A program made the translations under genes and the position numbers. A DNA stretch of 50,767 nucleotides, from positions 1-50,767 of the forward strand of contig JBBPTG010000177.1 in NCBI GenBank assembly GCA_038093975.1, written 5' to 3'. The stretch comes from Chalciporus piperatus. Its lineage: Eukaryota > Basidiomycota > Agaricomycetes > Boletales > Boletaceae. Positions 28,068 to 40,862 of this stretch are shown piece by piece (positions within the stretch are counted from its first letter, which is position 1; each line of letters starts with the position of its first letter). The notes under the pieces were generated by a model, which was given only the letters and a program-made list of their open reading frames with translations, did no database searches and had not been told where the DNA came from.

Positions 28068-30051
28068 ATGGGCGCTCGCGAATCCACCACCAGAAACAAC
28101 GAAACTCATGATACAATACCTGACTACTACGAACTGCTCGGCGTTGAAGAGTCGGCGACAACTGACGAGATCAAGGCACGTCCCACAGATTTAACCACTT
28201 GCGTTCTTCTCATCATGATTACAGAAAGCATTCAGGAAACTCGCACTTATCCACCATCCAGATAAGAACAAGGATGATGTTGAAGGTTCAACACAGCGCT
28301 TTTCGCTTATTCAACAAGCTTACGAGGTAGAGTTAGCTTTGTCGCTCCAAGGATTTACTCATGTCCCACCCACCCTCTGCGATTGCAGGTTCTGAGCGAT
28401 GACCAGGTCAGCCAAGAAACTTTGAATAACAGCCACGTACAAAGCCTGATACCAAAGTCTAAGTAGGAACGGGCTTGGTATGACTCCCATAAAGCGTCAC
28501 TTGCCCCGGAGCCAGATGCGGAGGCTGTATTCGAGGACATACGAAAGGGCGCACCACCACCCCGCGCGCGCGATCGCGGACTGACCGTACGGCATCTGTC
28601 TCAATTCTTTGATGCCACGATCTGGTCTGGATTGGATGACAGTGACAATGTAAGGTCCTTTTTCATGTTTAAAGATGGGCACGGTTCATTGATGTGTTTC
28701 TCTCAGGGTTTTTTTACCCTGTATCGTAATCTCTTCACTAGACTCGCACAAGAGGAGAGCATGATATCCGATATTGAATACCCTCTATTTGGCTACTCGA
28801 CGTGGTCTTGGACGTCCTCGGACCCCTCGCAGGCTGCCAAGGATTTCTACAGTGCATGGATCAACTTTTCTACCATGAAAGACTTCATGTGGATGGATCA
28901 TTACAATACATTAGAAGCACCCGATCGCAGACTCCGAAGGCGAGTCTTCTCTTGTACAAGAATCTGAAGGTCTGGGGCCAATTCATGAATAGGTTAATGG
29001 AGAAGGAAAACAAGAAAGCTCGCGATGACGCAAGGAAGGAATACAACGACACAGTGAGGGTGCGTGCGACTCCGAACTGGTTTGACTCACGCCCCAATCT
29101 CAGGGGATATTTTACCAGTCTCTAGCCTTGTTCGTCCGAAAACGTGACCTGCGTTACAAGAGCCATCTTGCACACCAAGCGCGACTCAATCAGACGAAGG
29201 CATCTGGCTCGTCAACTCCCTCGGGCTCCAAGTCCACGTCTCGTCCTCAAACCACCAGTACCCCTTACATCGAGCAAGAATGGCAAAAAACCACCTATAA
29301 TGGTCAATACGACGACCTTGAATGGGCCGCTGCAGAGGGAGAAGATCCGGAAGAATGGGAGTGTGTGGCATGCGGGAAGTCGTTTAGAAGCGAGGCTGCC
29401 TGGAATAGTCACGAACGGAGTAAAAAGCACATGAAAGAGGTTGAGAGGTTGAAGAGGGAGATCATGGAAGAAAACAAGGAACTTGGGCTCTCGGGGGAAG
29501 TTTACGATGAAGACCACGAACCAGACATTCTCCTCGGTGAAGCCGACGGAGAGGTTGCTTCTCAATCACCACCAACACCACCTGTAGAGGTTCGAGACGA
29601 TGATCTAGATCCAGCTCCTGTAGAGGTTTCTGAAGATCTCGAGGTCCTGGAAAAAGAGCGTGGTTCAAAAGAGTCTTCGGAAACGACCAAGATCGAAGAG
29701 CTTCAAGGCGGTCAGTCGGTCGGATATGACGACCGAGATCTTCAGACGGAACCTCCAGAAAGGGTATTGGCTCCGGCAGAGCTCTCGAAAAGGGAAAAAC
29801 GCAGATTACGGGAAGCAAAAAAGGCCCAAGCCGTAGAGGCGCAACAAGGCGCGATGGAGGTTAGTCGCAGCGTATTACAATGGCTTTGTCCTGATGGGTG
29901 GCTGGTTGTCCAGGTCTGCAATGTCTGCAAAAAGACCTTCGAGAGCCGAACTAAACTGTTCAATCATGTCCGAGAGACGGGACACGCACTCGCCGAACCA
30001 GATGATAGCGCACCGCGAAATAAAAGGGGTAAAAAGGGTGGTAAGAGGTGA
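28068..30051 (+). CDS. JJJ1: J-domain co-chaperone JJJ1 / DNAJC21 (60S ribosome biogenesis)
   Basis: Exons: 28068-28175, 28225-28326, 28389-28406 (18 bp), 28467-28649, 28707-28939, 28993-29059, 29119-29859, 29914-30051 (529 residues). The J-domain begins [18 protein letters not shown] with HPD at residues 47-49. The family middle region has [16 protein letters not shown] and [19 protein letters not shown]. Two U1-type C2H2 fingers follow at about 319-341 ([20 protein letters not shown]) and 486-508 ([17 protein letters not shown]). JJJ1 works with Hsp70 and REI1 to release ARX1 from late pre-60S particles. Two introns (28176-28224, 28940-28992) need GC donors. The last intron is 54 bp and open in frame, so retention would add 18 residues. 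Confidence 0.92.
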
Positions 30052-30126
30052 CATTGGGGCCATCCATGCTACATCGCCTGAATTCCGCCGGGCAAGAGTA
30101 TATTTACACTGTACAACAACGGGAAT

Positions 30127-31446
30127 CTATCCCATCAACTGCGAAATGTCATCTGGTGGGTACTTTGTCTGCGAAAATGTCAAGAGTCTCTCTCGAAGTT
30201 AGTCATCATCTGGAAATCGGAGCAAGGAAAGTACCTTTTCAGGCTCTGAATGTACTTCCGACTAACTTCGTCATTAAGTACGTGTGCCACCTGATCAGTC
30301 GAGATTTTCTCTCGCGCCGAGCGTTCGTGGATACTAGGAGCAGGACGTTGAACACTCGTGTATGGACACTCAAAAATCAAGAAGACATACCCAACCATGG
30401 TCACACCAATGGGCCACGGTGCGTTTCCGATTGATAATCTGAGATATGCATCATTGGCCTTCTGGTATTGTCGTTTTTGCATGTAGTGGACGATCTGAGC
30501 AATGCGTGCCAACATATCTGGAGGAAGTAACTAAGGTCTGGTTGAGCACCGCAATGAAAATGCTCGACGAATCCCTGACGCACTCGCGAACGTAACGTCT
30601 TGAAGAGTGGCTTGAGGTACTCTGCGGATTGAACTTGGGTCGCAGCAGCCAGTTTTCCTTGCGTTGTCCGCTTAATATTCTCTGAGAATAAATGTAAGCT
30701 CGGGTTATGGGAAGATATCATGCACTGTGCCTGGCCGTTCATCCATGGCTTCCTCCCATTCCTTGAGAGTGTGCTTCAAAGCATAATAAATGAGTGGATA
30801 CAATCGATCCGGATCAGTTTTGATGAGCTCCAGGTCAAGAACGCCTGTATTCGCCTCTTCAGCATCGTCCTTCTTCTTTCCCTTGTTCTTATTCCTCAGT
30901 TCTCTCTCCACGTTTTCCACGTCCTCCAACGCCTTTTTGAAATCATTCTGTCCACTTTGACGGTCGTCTCCCTTCTCTTCGATTAGCTCCAGCGCACGTA
31001 GACGTAACCTGCGGTCTCTATCGGGTTCGCCAAATAGTCGGATAGGTTGTCCCTTGACGCGAAGTCTGCGAACCGTCTCCTCATTCGAGATATTGAAAGA
31101 CGACTCGGGTATGGGTGAGTTCGAATCCCGGGACTCGGGAACAGGTGTGATGGAAGCTGACTGAAGTACGCTCTGTTCTCCATTCAAATGTAAACGACAA
31201 CGGTGCAATAAATACGAATGCAATACTCACAGTTGCGTTAGGCTCCACTTGTTCTCTAGCAGGATTGTCAGCTTTCTTTCGCGCTTCCTCCTGCATGGCT
31301 CGCTCTCGCTCCTCCTTGGCCTTCTGCTCTTCCTCCTGCTTCCTCCTCTCGATGTCTCCTCGGCGCATATACTTTGATGATCTGGAGCCGAGGTCTGTCT
31401 CTACAGCCTTGCGCTTGAACGCGATTTCGGCTTTGAGTGCATCCAT
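30127..31446 (-). CDS. PRP18: Pre-mRNA splicing factor 18
   Basis: Exons: 31446-31231, 31160-30731, 30681-30584, 30530-30391, 30333-30235, 30187-30127 (347 residues). The N-terminus ([28 protein letters not shown]) is followed by the SFM/PRP4-like motif [20 protein letters not shown]. The C-terminal Prp18 domain includes [39 protein letters not shown] (the conserved loop), [10 protein letters not shown] and [23 protein letters not shown]18 acts with SLU7 in the second step of splicing. The second intron has two solutions: GC donor at 30730 giving ERPENIKR, or GT donor with another AG giving ERPGTNIKR. It converges with JJJ1 and diverges from COX12 by 147 bp. Confidence 0.93.
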
Positions 31447-31593
31447 GATTGTAGACGAGTAGGTTTATGGTGTAAGCTCAGGTTGTACTTGTACTACAAC
31501 TTGTAGTGAGTGTGACCGAGTTGCTTATATAAGCCATGTAGAATCCGTCAGACTCCGAGTTGACTGTCTTTCACTACTTCTGCAAGAAACAAA

Positions 31594-32102
31594 ATGGCCG
31601 ACTCTGACTTGTCCAGGTAACATACTCGCCCTCCACTTGGAGAATAGCCCACTAACTATTTGGTCAGCAAATACGTCCTCCAGACCGCAGGCTTTGACGG
31701 TGAGTTCCCAACCGGTTTCTATACGTTGACTCATGCCCGTTTCAGCCCGGTTCCCCAACACCAATCAGACACGGCACTGGTGCGTCTTGGTCATATTATG
31801 ATAGTTTGCGCCCTCATGCGCGACATAGTTTCCAAAACTACACCGATTACTTCAAGTGTATTGCTGCCAAAGGGGAGGACTTCGCCCCCTGCAAACAGTT
31901 CAAGAGGGCCTACAACTCTCTTTGTCCCAGTAAGTGTTTTGAGTCACATCTTCTGGAGTTCTGGCTCATCCCTTTGCAGATGAATGGGTATGGTGCCATC
32001 GTTTTGCTGACTATTTTACCGTTGAGATTTGTTTCTTTGCAGATAGCCAGGTTTGATGACCAGAGAGAGAATGGAACGTTCCCCGCGTCCTTGGAACCCT
32101 GA
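31594..32102 (+). CDS. COX12: Cytochrome c oxidase subunit VIb
   Basis: Exons: 31594-31616, 31668-31699, 31746-31779, 31829-31929, 31980-31987 (8 bp), 32043-32102 (85 residues). The protein matches the COX6B/COX12 fold: TAGFDARFPNTNQTRHCFQN, then a CX9C pair (HCFQNYTDYFKC), KGEDFAPCK and a CX10C pair ending YNSLC, then PNEWIARFDDQRENGTF. Both disulfide pairs are complete. It sits on the intermembrane-space side of complex IV. Six exons for 85 codons and an 8-bp exon encoding only part of N plus EW are unusual; without that exon the frame and the conserved Trp are lost. Confidence 0.9.
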
Positions 32103-32270
32103 ATCGATATACTGTCCGTTCCGTTTGAACAATAGATTGTTTCGAGAAATTTAGGCATACGACCCGAAAGTTGTCTTTTGATGCGTGAATTTGGTGCCAT
32201 GGTTCAGAATGTGCACAGCAATCCGAGTCCACCACAACAGGCGACAAGTTGACTGAGTACTCTGTCAACC

Positions 32271-35039
32271 ATGGATGCTGTTAATCTTAACGCTCTCACC
32301 GAGAATGCAACGAGACTCGGAATGCGCATCCAGGAAACCCTCAGCGAGCACACCCGTGATCTTTCCATAGTACGGGGCGGAGCATCCATCTTCGACATGC
32401 CAGATGACAAAGTCAAGAACATCGGGAAGCAACTTGACTCTAGCAGCGATAGGGAGAAGCTTGACGCCATGAAGCGTCTTATAGCTGTAAGTGCACGTAT
32501 CAATGAGCCTGGCAGACCCACAGAGCATCGCGAAAAACAGCTCATTTCCAAAGGACGCAATGTGTCGAACTATTTCCCCCAAGTCGTCAAGAATGTCGCT
32601 TCCCAGAACCTCGAGATCAGAAAACTCGTCTATATCTACCTCCTGCGTTATGCCGAACACGAACCTGATCTTGCGTTGCTCTCGATCAACACTTTCCAAA
32701 GGGACCTTGCTGACCCCAGCCCGCTCATTCGTGCCATGGCCTTGCGTGTCCTAAGTGGCATCAAAGTTCCAATGATCTGCGGTTTAGTGGTCCTTGCGAT
32801 CAAGAAATGTGCAGCAGATCTAAGTCCGTACGTTCGTAAGGCTGCAGCTCTCGCAATCCCAAAGGCCTTCCAGTACGCACCGTGCCTTATTTCCTTACCG
32901 GCCATTAAAGATGGTTTAGATTAGATGCCTCACAACAACCTGCCCTGATATCTGTCATCACCACACTTCTCTGTGATCGATCCCCGCTATCCATAGGCAG
33001 CGCAGTCATCGCCTTTGAGTCGGTCTGCCCCACACGTCTAGATTTGTTGCACCAACAATATAGGCGTCTATGCAAAATCCTTGTCGATGTTGATGAGTGG
33101 GGCCAGGTCTATTTCCTCAATCTTCTACTTAGATATGCGCGCACGATGCTACCCAAGCCAACCGTCTCGCAACACGGCGACTTCGCGGAGGAAGAGGCTG
33201 ATGTAGATCTTCAGCTCCTGCTAGCGTCATCGGAGCCTCTTTTTCAATCTAAAAACCCAGCAGTGAGTCCTCGACTCTTTGACCTATTTCTCGTCGCACG
33301 GGCTCATATTTCCACAGGTAGTACTGGCCGCTGTACGTGTCTTTTATTATTCAGGCCCACCGTCATCCATCAGCAAGGTTGTGAATCCTTTGCTTCGCAT
33401 CCTGCACGTATCACGAGAGGTTGAGCGTGTGGTTCTTGCATATCTTTTGACTATCACTCGCGTGCACCCAGTGTGTATTTCCGCTTCAGATTTAAGTCCG
33501 TATCTCATGACCACTTGGCAGCAACTATTCTCTGTGCAGTATCAGCGACTTTTAGTGCGTACCGACGATCCGGTCCAAGTAAAAAGACACAAAATAAAGG
33601 TTTTGCTGAATCTCTGCGATGTCGATAACCATCAAGCTCTCCTTCGCGAGTTTATTGTACGTCTGGTTTCCAAGATGTCACCATTGATCAAAAGCTTGAC
33701 GTACTTTCGCCTTCCTCCCGTAGGACTATGCGGAGGATGTAGAGGATATCGTGGTGGCAGATGCAATTCATGCCATCGGTCAGTGTGCCAGAATAGTGCC
33801 ATCGTGCACGCAGCATTGTCTTTCAGCCCTTATGACCATGATCAAGAACAGGCACGGTGAGCTCCCATAATCTGTCATACAGTGACCGATATCAAGCAGA
33901 CATCAGATGTCATTGTCAGCAACGCCGTTTTAGTCTTGAAAGCTCTCGTCCAAAACCAGCTGCTTGCCGATTCTTCAGCCCCCACTTCATCACAATCACC
34001 TATCGCCATAATTTCGCATCTTGCCCGACGGATAGACGATATTAAACACCCCCAAGCACGTGCTTGCGTTCTCTGGCTGGTTGGCCAGTACAGCGCAGTT
34101 CAAGGACTCAACACCGTGATAGAAGGCGTCGCGGATTGGGCTCCAGATGTCTTGCGCAAGTCTGCCAAGTCGTTCAGCTCAGCGGTATGAATCCTTCTTC
34201 ATTATCGTGCCATCATTACCCATCCTTACCTGCTCAGGGACCTCTTGTCAAACTCCAAACCCTGACCCTCGCAGCCAAGCTCTTCTTACTCTGCCCCACA
34301 GACCAAAGGTTGGGCCTACTTTGTTGCCACGTATTGTCACTCGGAAGATACGACTCAAATTACGATGTTCGTGACCGAACTCGAATGCTCAATACACTCC
34401 TCAGTGGCGTATCACCAACAATAAATGGCCTCGGAGAGCAGAGTGGCGTCATCCTCCGACGAGAGCAAGTGATGAAAGTTTTGTTCGACGGAAAAGCTGG
34501 CATCATCGACGAGATTGAGGATATCACGGGTGCGTCATCGCCGAAAACTTCCCTGCTCTGGTTTGTTTCTGGTCCTAACTTCGCAATTAATAGGCCACCC
34601 TGGCATTTCCATTGGCTCTCTCAGCATTGTGACTGGGAAAGATATGCACGAGGATAACGTTCTCCCAGAATGGCTGGAGGCAGGCATCGATCCCTTGTTG
34701 AGGCAAAGGGAAGAGGATACCACCCCTTCAGCACCGCCGCTGCAGGCGATCAGCTCAGCAGGTTCCGCAATACCAAAGGGTTTCAGTTCAGCGGGTGTCA
34801 CACCCGTCGTCCTGACCCCTACAGGCGCCTCGACGCCACCTCGTGACGCAAAGGAATCCTGGCGGGACTTGGATAAATTCTATGCGAGTGACAACGACAA
34901 GAAACATTCTGACAAGAGCTCCGCAGAAGAAGAAAGTGAGGAGGAGACTTCGGAAGAAGAGAATGAGGAAGAGGAGAGTGAAGATGCTGAAGACGACGTT
35001 ACAGACGATGAGAGCAACGAGGTCGGTGAGGGGGACTAG
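32271..35039 (+). CDS. APL6: AP-3 adaptor complex subunit beta
   Basis: Exons: 32271-32486, 32541-32872, 32920-33262, 33318-33656, 33724-33856, 33907-34184, 34238-34529, 34594-35039 (792 residues). The adaptin trunk is clear: [60 protein letters not shown] and [18 protein letters not shown]. Later blocks are [20 protein letters not shown] and [13 protein letters not shown]. The C-terminal 100 residues end in a Ser/Glu/Asp-rich hinge ([20 protein letters not shown]). There is no C-terminal ear domain; fungal members of about 800 residues also end here. AP-3 sorts cargo from the Golgi to the vacuole. Its stop lies 60 bp from that of the convergent CWH43 gene. Confidence 0.92.
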
Positions 35040-35099
35040 TGGAAGTGGTTCACGATTACAACACTGACACCAACTGTCGGATGATACAACAGAGATAGT

Positions 35100-38000
35100 C
35101 TACAGTACAGCGCTTTCGGGAAGCTGGTAATATAATGGCTAGAAAGGGTTCGTAAGTCGTTGGCAAATTGGATGGTTCGGGTACACACCGTGTTAAACAC
35201 GTGATAGTAGTGACCATTTACACCACCTTCCTGCTCGTTACCGTAATACTCCGTTGGGAACCACTGTCAAGGAATAAGCAGAACACAAGGTAGAATGTAA
35301 AGAGGACGTACATGATGTTCAGGAAGGTCTTCCTTGAATGCACGTAGAAGGCGAGATTCTTCGGTTTGATTGGTAAGGACAAAGCCGTGCTTCGGGAGCA
35401 CAAATTGTCCAATCTGGAGCTCAGTGTCGGTGACGATACCTCGGGACAATCTCGCGTATGATGTGCGATACAGCCCTCGGTACAAAACGTACTCGCACCT
35501 GTGATAGGTAAGTAAGTGGAGAGATTATAACGATCAAACCCACGTACCACCTGTCCCAATCGTGTGGATCGATGTCATACACAAGCCCATCGTTGACGAG
35601 GATATCATACGGGGCAGCTTTGGTCTCCTGTTAGTCTCGAGTCATGGATCTATCAACATAGGCTACATACGTCTTTGTGCCAGGGGTTTGGTGACGACGT
35701 ATCCCAAGAAGACTGCCGGTCGGGGGTACGACGCAGCCATGATGCGCGCTAATTCTTTGCTTTGTAGTTCTCTATCTAGGGGATCTTCCTCTGCGCCAAG
35801 GTCGAATAGTTGAAAAATCAACAGGAAATTTATAAAAATGGACACGCATACCTTGGCCATTGTGTGCCACAACCACTGTGATCTCAGTACCGTAGACATC
35901 AAGAACAGCCTCGATCGCTGGAGCAAGCTCGCCATGGGGAGATGGAAGTAGATGGTGATGTGAATGAATGATTGGGAACTGGACGCAGTCGTTCACTAAT
36001 GTTCTTTTCCGTCGGATCAGCACTTACTTTAGACAATAGAGCTGCCCCCCATGTGTGTAAGTTGGGACCAGGACCTAGGTCGACATACTAGAAGAAGCGG
36101 TCAGTTGCTCAGCAGTGACCAAAAAGACCTCTGACTCACATAGCCCAGCTCCTCAGCGGCTACACGAGTCCTGTTCGAGCCGTCAAGTTACTCTCTGAGA
36201 AGCAGGACGACTCATAAACTTACAAGTCACGGTTTCCGTACACCGTGCGCTGATCCACAGATAATTATTTCGTCATTCCCGCAGCCCATGACCGAGAACT
36301 TACATGTAAATCAGTTTCCAACAGGCCAACAACGTCAAGCTCCATGTCCCTGCATATGTGGATTGGCGCCAGTTGAGCACTGGCCTGGAATTCCTCCGAG
36401 AGGATCGGAAATAGCAACGCACCTGATGAGGTCTCGGATCCGACGTTGACTATCGTGTCCTACGTTGTCAATCCCAAAATGTACCGTCCATATTCCAGCA
36501 TTGAACGTCCTCGTTCCTGCCTTATACGGTCTCGGAGCTATGACCGGCCAACGGAAGAGCGTGACGATGACGGAGGTAAGGGATAAGAGACAGAGGAAGA
36601 CGAGGAAATGAGCACGTCCCGAACACTGGATGCGAAGAGAACGGCTAGGATTGGGCGGTGCCCTGGAAGACCAGCGGAAGGCGAGTGACATAGCAGCAAA
36701 CTGTGCGATGAGGACCCTGACAACAGACATAAGCAAACAGCACGATCAAGGTAATGCGTACGCACAAATCAGTCCGCTCCCGCAAGTAAACCCCTCCAGG
36801 AACGAAGGCATATGCGACAGTCCACACGTTTGCGAGATAGAGTAGAACGGCGAAGAAGAACGCGGTAAAGTGCCTCCTTCCTACTTTGCTACCTTTCCAG
36901 GCCCAAGATTGGGACAAAACCGGAGGGAGAATTGACATGCAAAAGATGGCAAAGTTCAGTCCGCCAAGAAAACCTGCCCAATCACGGAAACGGTACATGA
37001 CAAATGCGCTCGCACAGCCATACGCAAACCACAAAGGATGCGTGAGTAACGCAGAAGATGTCGAACCCGGGAGAAGAGTCGGGATGAGTAGGCCAAGCGA
37101 CTGTGCAATCAAAGTGAGGGACCCGTACAAGTGTGGCAGCGGTCCTCTGGGTTGACCATCCTGGTAGCCCGTCCACGACCAGGCGATGATGGTACTAGAA
37201 TCGGTGAGCATGCAGTGCAGCGTGAAGAATAGCGACCCGAGTGCAATTGACGACGCTATCCAGCCTCTTGGAGTCTCCTTTCCATTGCCCGATTCACTCT
37301 CCTGTCTAGCCGTTTTCGTTTCCTTGCTTGGAGGACTAGACGGACGGAGAGTCAATTCAAGGATAGCACAAACGGCAATAACCATTCCAGTCTTGTTGTA
37401 ACCGCCTGTCTCTTCGTTAAGCATGGGCCAGACTGTGAGCGTATGATGATCAATACTTTGGGATGTCCAGCCAATCAACCCACATACCTGGATTGTTTGA
37501 GTAATTGGTATGTTTTGACAAGGATGAAAGAATTAACCCTGAGCCTAGCACTATGCATTGGTTACAAATCAGCTCATTGCTTGCAACAGAAAAGGGAGAA
37601 CAAGCGCACGTAGCCCTTGGTATGCATCCTCTCCAGTAGTCCAATCCGCCGTCTGGCTCAGAAGAACAGCTACATTGGCCCCAATCACGGCCCAGAGTCG
37701 CTCCAGTGGGTCTTGAATCTTGTACGCTGCAAGGCCCACCAGTGAAAACACTCTCAGCGTCACCCTGCCCCATTTAGTAACCGCCCAATCACGCAGCGGC
37801 GTTATACCCAGCAGCGCCGGGGTGAGATAGATAAAGAGTGCTGCTTCTGCGCCAGAGAGACCGAGTTCCCAGACAGAGAAGTAGAAGAGCGTAGTGAGGA
37901 GAGAGGTTACGATGGACCAGAAGAGGTACGCTGACAAAGTTTAGACATGCAAGTGTCCGCGATGTGGAAAAATCAGCAAAGTAATAATTCAGTTGCCCAT

Positions 38001-39322
38001 TCGTCGAAGATGGAGACCGGGTACTCACCTAGGTAAAGATCAGCAGCAAAACTGAGCCAGCGCCTTAGCTTAGGGGTCATCAAGGAAGCCAGCATTGCCA
38101 TTAGTCTGCCTGGAGCTTCTCCGACCTCAGCCCGGCTTTTTGGCACATTTGACTCCCCCGTCGCCTTCGTTACAACAAACGATGCTTTTCCATTGGCCTC
38201 AGATTTACTGTCAAGAACAGATGCTAGTTGAGGACCATCTGAAGGAGGCAACAGTCTATTGATCGGGTTAGACTGCGATTATACAAGATGATGCAGTTGG
38301 TTATACATATTGTTTTGACCGATGTTGGAGTCCAGCGATATTCCTATAGCAATCTAGAAGTGGTATAAGAACAAGAGAAGCATGATAACTGAAAACACCC
38401 TTGCCTGCAACTTTGACTGTTTGAAGTCAGCTTCCGAGATCGAGTCATACAGCACGTCCAAGAAGATAAGTCCCCATTCGAAGAAAGCGTATCTAGTGTA
38501 CGCTGTGGAGAGCTGAGTTCAGTCCAACGACGGGGGAAGGGGCCCATACCTCCTGGTATTCTGTGTACCTTGTGTTGGACGAAGAAGTATATGAGTGGAA
38601 TGATCGATGCGAAGAAACTGAAGTTATATATCAGCGAAAATCCGGATGGGTCAGTAGAGGAGTTCCATACGCCATGGTAACAAGTTGCCTGCAAATCGAC
38701 GACTTTGTAATGAGCTGACAGGGAGGTGAATAGCATAAACGAACCGTCTTTTCCGCGCGTGTACATGACCATGTGGGGTCAACATGATGCCTCCTAGCAT
38801 CCACGGTAGATTGCATACGATGTACAATATCATAAGTACGTCATGCGCGTCATGGTCATCGTTCGACGTGATAAAAACCCAGCCTCCACATGCGAGTGTC
38901 CGTACGATGCCGGCGAGGAACACCCATCGAGGTAACGATGCATGGGAGTTGCGTGAGATGAGGTACTGAAAGAATACGAGGGCAAACCGAGGTCCACTAG
39001 TTATTGCGATGAGGATCTGGAACACGTTTCGCTCTGGATACCAGTCTCCAATTCTACAGCGATGTAAGCAGGACTGCTTCGCACGACTGACGACATTCAC
39101 TGACGTTGCTGAAACGGAAGGGAACCATTCCTCTGGATATCCCGCAATGCCGTTCTTTACGATCTTCTTGTAGTGGAGTGCGCAGCCCAGAAAGAGGGCG
39201 GAGGCAAATGCAGCAAACGCAAGGTACGTGTGGGCAGCAGCGACGTGAGACGCGTCGATGAGGAGGGGTTCAGCTTTTCGAGTCGCAGGAGAGGGCACCG
39301 ACAGCTTTTTGCGACCAGACAT
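35100..39322 (-). CDS. CWH43: CWH43 homologue (GPI-anchor lipid remodelling; PGAP2-like + PGAP2IP-like)
   Basis: Exons: 39322-39105, 39053-38741, 38688-38550, 38502-38405, 38353-38307, 38255-38029, 37930-37610, 37550-37488, 37432-36766, 36716-36423, 36349-36304, 36249-36224, 36170-36140, 36087-36028, 35978-35852, 35790-35671, 35617-35548, 35498-35312, 35263-35189, 35138-35100 (1055 residues). The N-terminal Frag1/PGAP2-like membrane domain has [11 protein letters not shown] and [21 protein letters not shown] multi-pass middle follows, with [20 protein letters not shown]. The C-terminus is an endonuclease/phosphatase-like lumenal domain ([54 protein letters not shown]). CWH43 puts ceramide on GPI anchors in yeast. 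An ATG at 39421 would add 33 residues, but it sits 16 bp from the divergent gene. Intron 4 can use GCAAGG (38404) or a nearby GT. Confidence 0.9.
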
Positions 39323-39436
39323 GGTCAAGCTCGCCGGAGAGGGAGTCGTGGAGGTCGTGGAGGTCGTGGATGTCGAGACCAGGCACATAGAATTTCGACA
39401 CTGGACTGATGACGGCAACATTCAATTAGTTTAATT

Positions 39437-40777
39437 ATGGCCTCGACGATACCCAACATACCGATCACAGTTTTCACTGGATTTCTAGGAGCAGGAAAGA
39501 CATCCATCATCCTCTCTTTACTCCCAAAGCTTCCAAAAGACTACAAGGTCGTCCTCCTCAAGAATGAATTTGGGAACATAGAAGGCGAGTTCCGACCGCT
39601 CTCCCCTCGTACGTTGTATTGATCTCCCAGCAAGCAGTCGATAGCCAACTCGCAAAACAGTCTAGTTTAGCAGCTGTGAGTGAAATCCTTAATGGTTGCA
39701 TGTGCGTTTTCCTATGAAGTACGCTACGTATTCTGCCCTGAACAGTAGACCCAGGTGCTGCGTGCTCGTGGGGCAGATGAAGACCGCCCTCCTGGAGATC
39801 AGAGGTAGGAATCACGTCCTTGTATGAACAGTTTGATATCTTATGGGGTTTATTCAAACAGAGAAATTCCGTCCAGACCGTATCATCATAGAATGCTCGT
39901 AAGGTGGCCTTGTTGCCTCCCAAGCTTCGTTCTCATGATTCTTCGTAGTGGATCTGCCTTCCCTGCCACCCTCGCTTTTCAGATCCGTGAATTAGAGCGT
40001 GAAACCAACAACGATCTCAAACTAGATGCGATCGTCACCGTTATAGACGCAGAGAACTTTGCCGGTTACGAAGACACTTCACCTACAGCCAAGATGCAAG
40101 CAAGCTATTCGGACATCATTCTTATCGTGAGTACCTCGATCGATGTTCTGGACTTGGTGACCTCCCGGGCCCAATAGAACAAATGGGAACACGTTGACGA
40201 CAGAGCACTCGACCTCGTGCTCGATCATCTCAATACCCTGAATGACTTGACACCAAAGATTCGGTGTCATGGGCGCAACGGCGTGGACCCCAACTTACTC
40301 TTTGGTGTCGATACCAAGCTCTTTCAAGGGACGCTTTCCGAGACGCTCATACCCCGAGGTGATACGCACCACAACGAAGTTGAGACTGTCACAATTCTCA
40401 AGGGGTCCAAATCTATACAACCTGTACACGATCACAACCACTCAGCGACCTGCGAACATACTCAAACCTACGAGAGCAACGTTCACGATGATGCGGAGGG
40501 CAATGGTAGTACTATTGGCGAGGATCTCCTCAATTCGCTGAAAAGCGTATCGAAAGAAACAGTATGGAGAATCAAGGGCTTCGTGCGCCTCCAAAGCGGG
40601 GTCTACATTCTAAACTGGGCCTTTGGACGGTATGAATTGACTATCTGCGACAATGTGGAGGACATGGAAGACTACAGCGTACGGTTGACGGTGATGGGGG
40701 AACAAGGGGAGGTGAAACGTTCGATAAGCAAATTGTGTGCGGAGCTGGGGATGACGTTGTTAGATAAGATAAGATAA
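39437..40777 (+). CDS. CobW/COG0523-family GTPase (putative metallochaperone)
   Basis: Exons: 39437-39584, 39638-39701, 39755-39804, 39862-39898, 39949-40126, 40178-40777 (358 residues). Walker A is GFLGAGKT (residues 15-22), then NEFGNIEVDSQLA, the family metal motif CMCC (residues 70-73), IIIECSGSAFPATLA, and the NKWE guanine-recognition motif. The C-terminal CobW domain carries a His/Asp-rich run (HDHNHSATCEH). The family delivers zinc or cobalt to target enzymes. The first intron requires a GC donor (GAAG|GCGAGT at 39585) to give the conserved EVDSQLA. It shares a ~114-bp promoter region with CWH43. Confidence 0.88.
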
Positions 40778-40862
40778 GAAAGATTGTACGACGACATATC
40801 ACATGCATAGATATTCCACTGTTCATTATCATCTCTCGCGTCTTTTCTCGATGTCCTAAGTG

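Noticed and set aside
31117..31132. GAGTTCGAATCCCGGG, resembling a tRNA T-arm (B box)
   Set aside because: It lies inside a PRP18 coding exon, and no A box, anticodon stem or acceptor stem could be paired around it.
33857..33882. A 26-bp AP-3 beta intron ending at CATACAG
   Set aside because: Too short to splice; the AG at 33906 gives 50 bp and the conserved [16 protein letters not shown].
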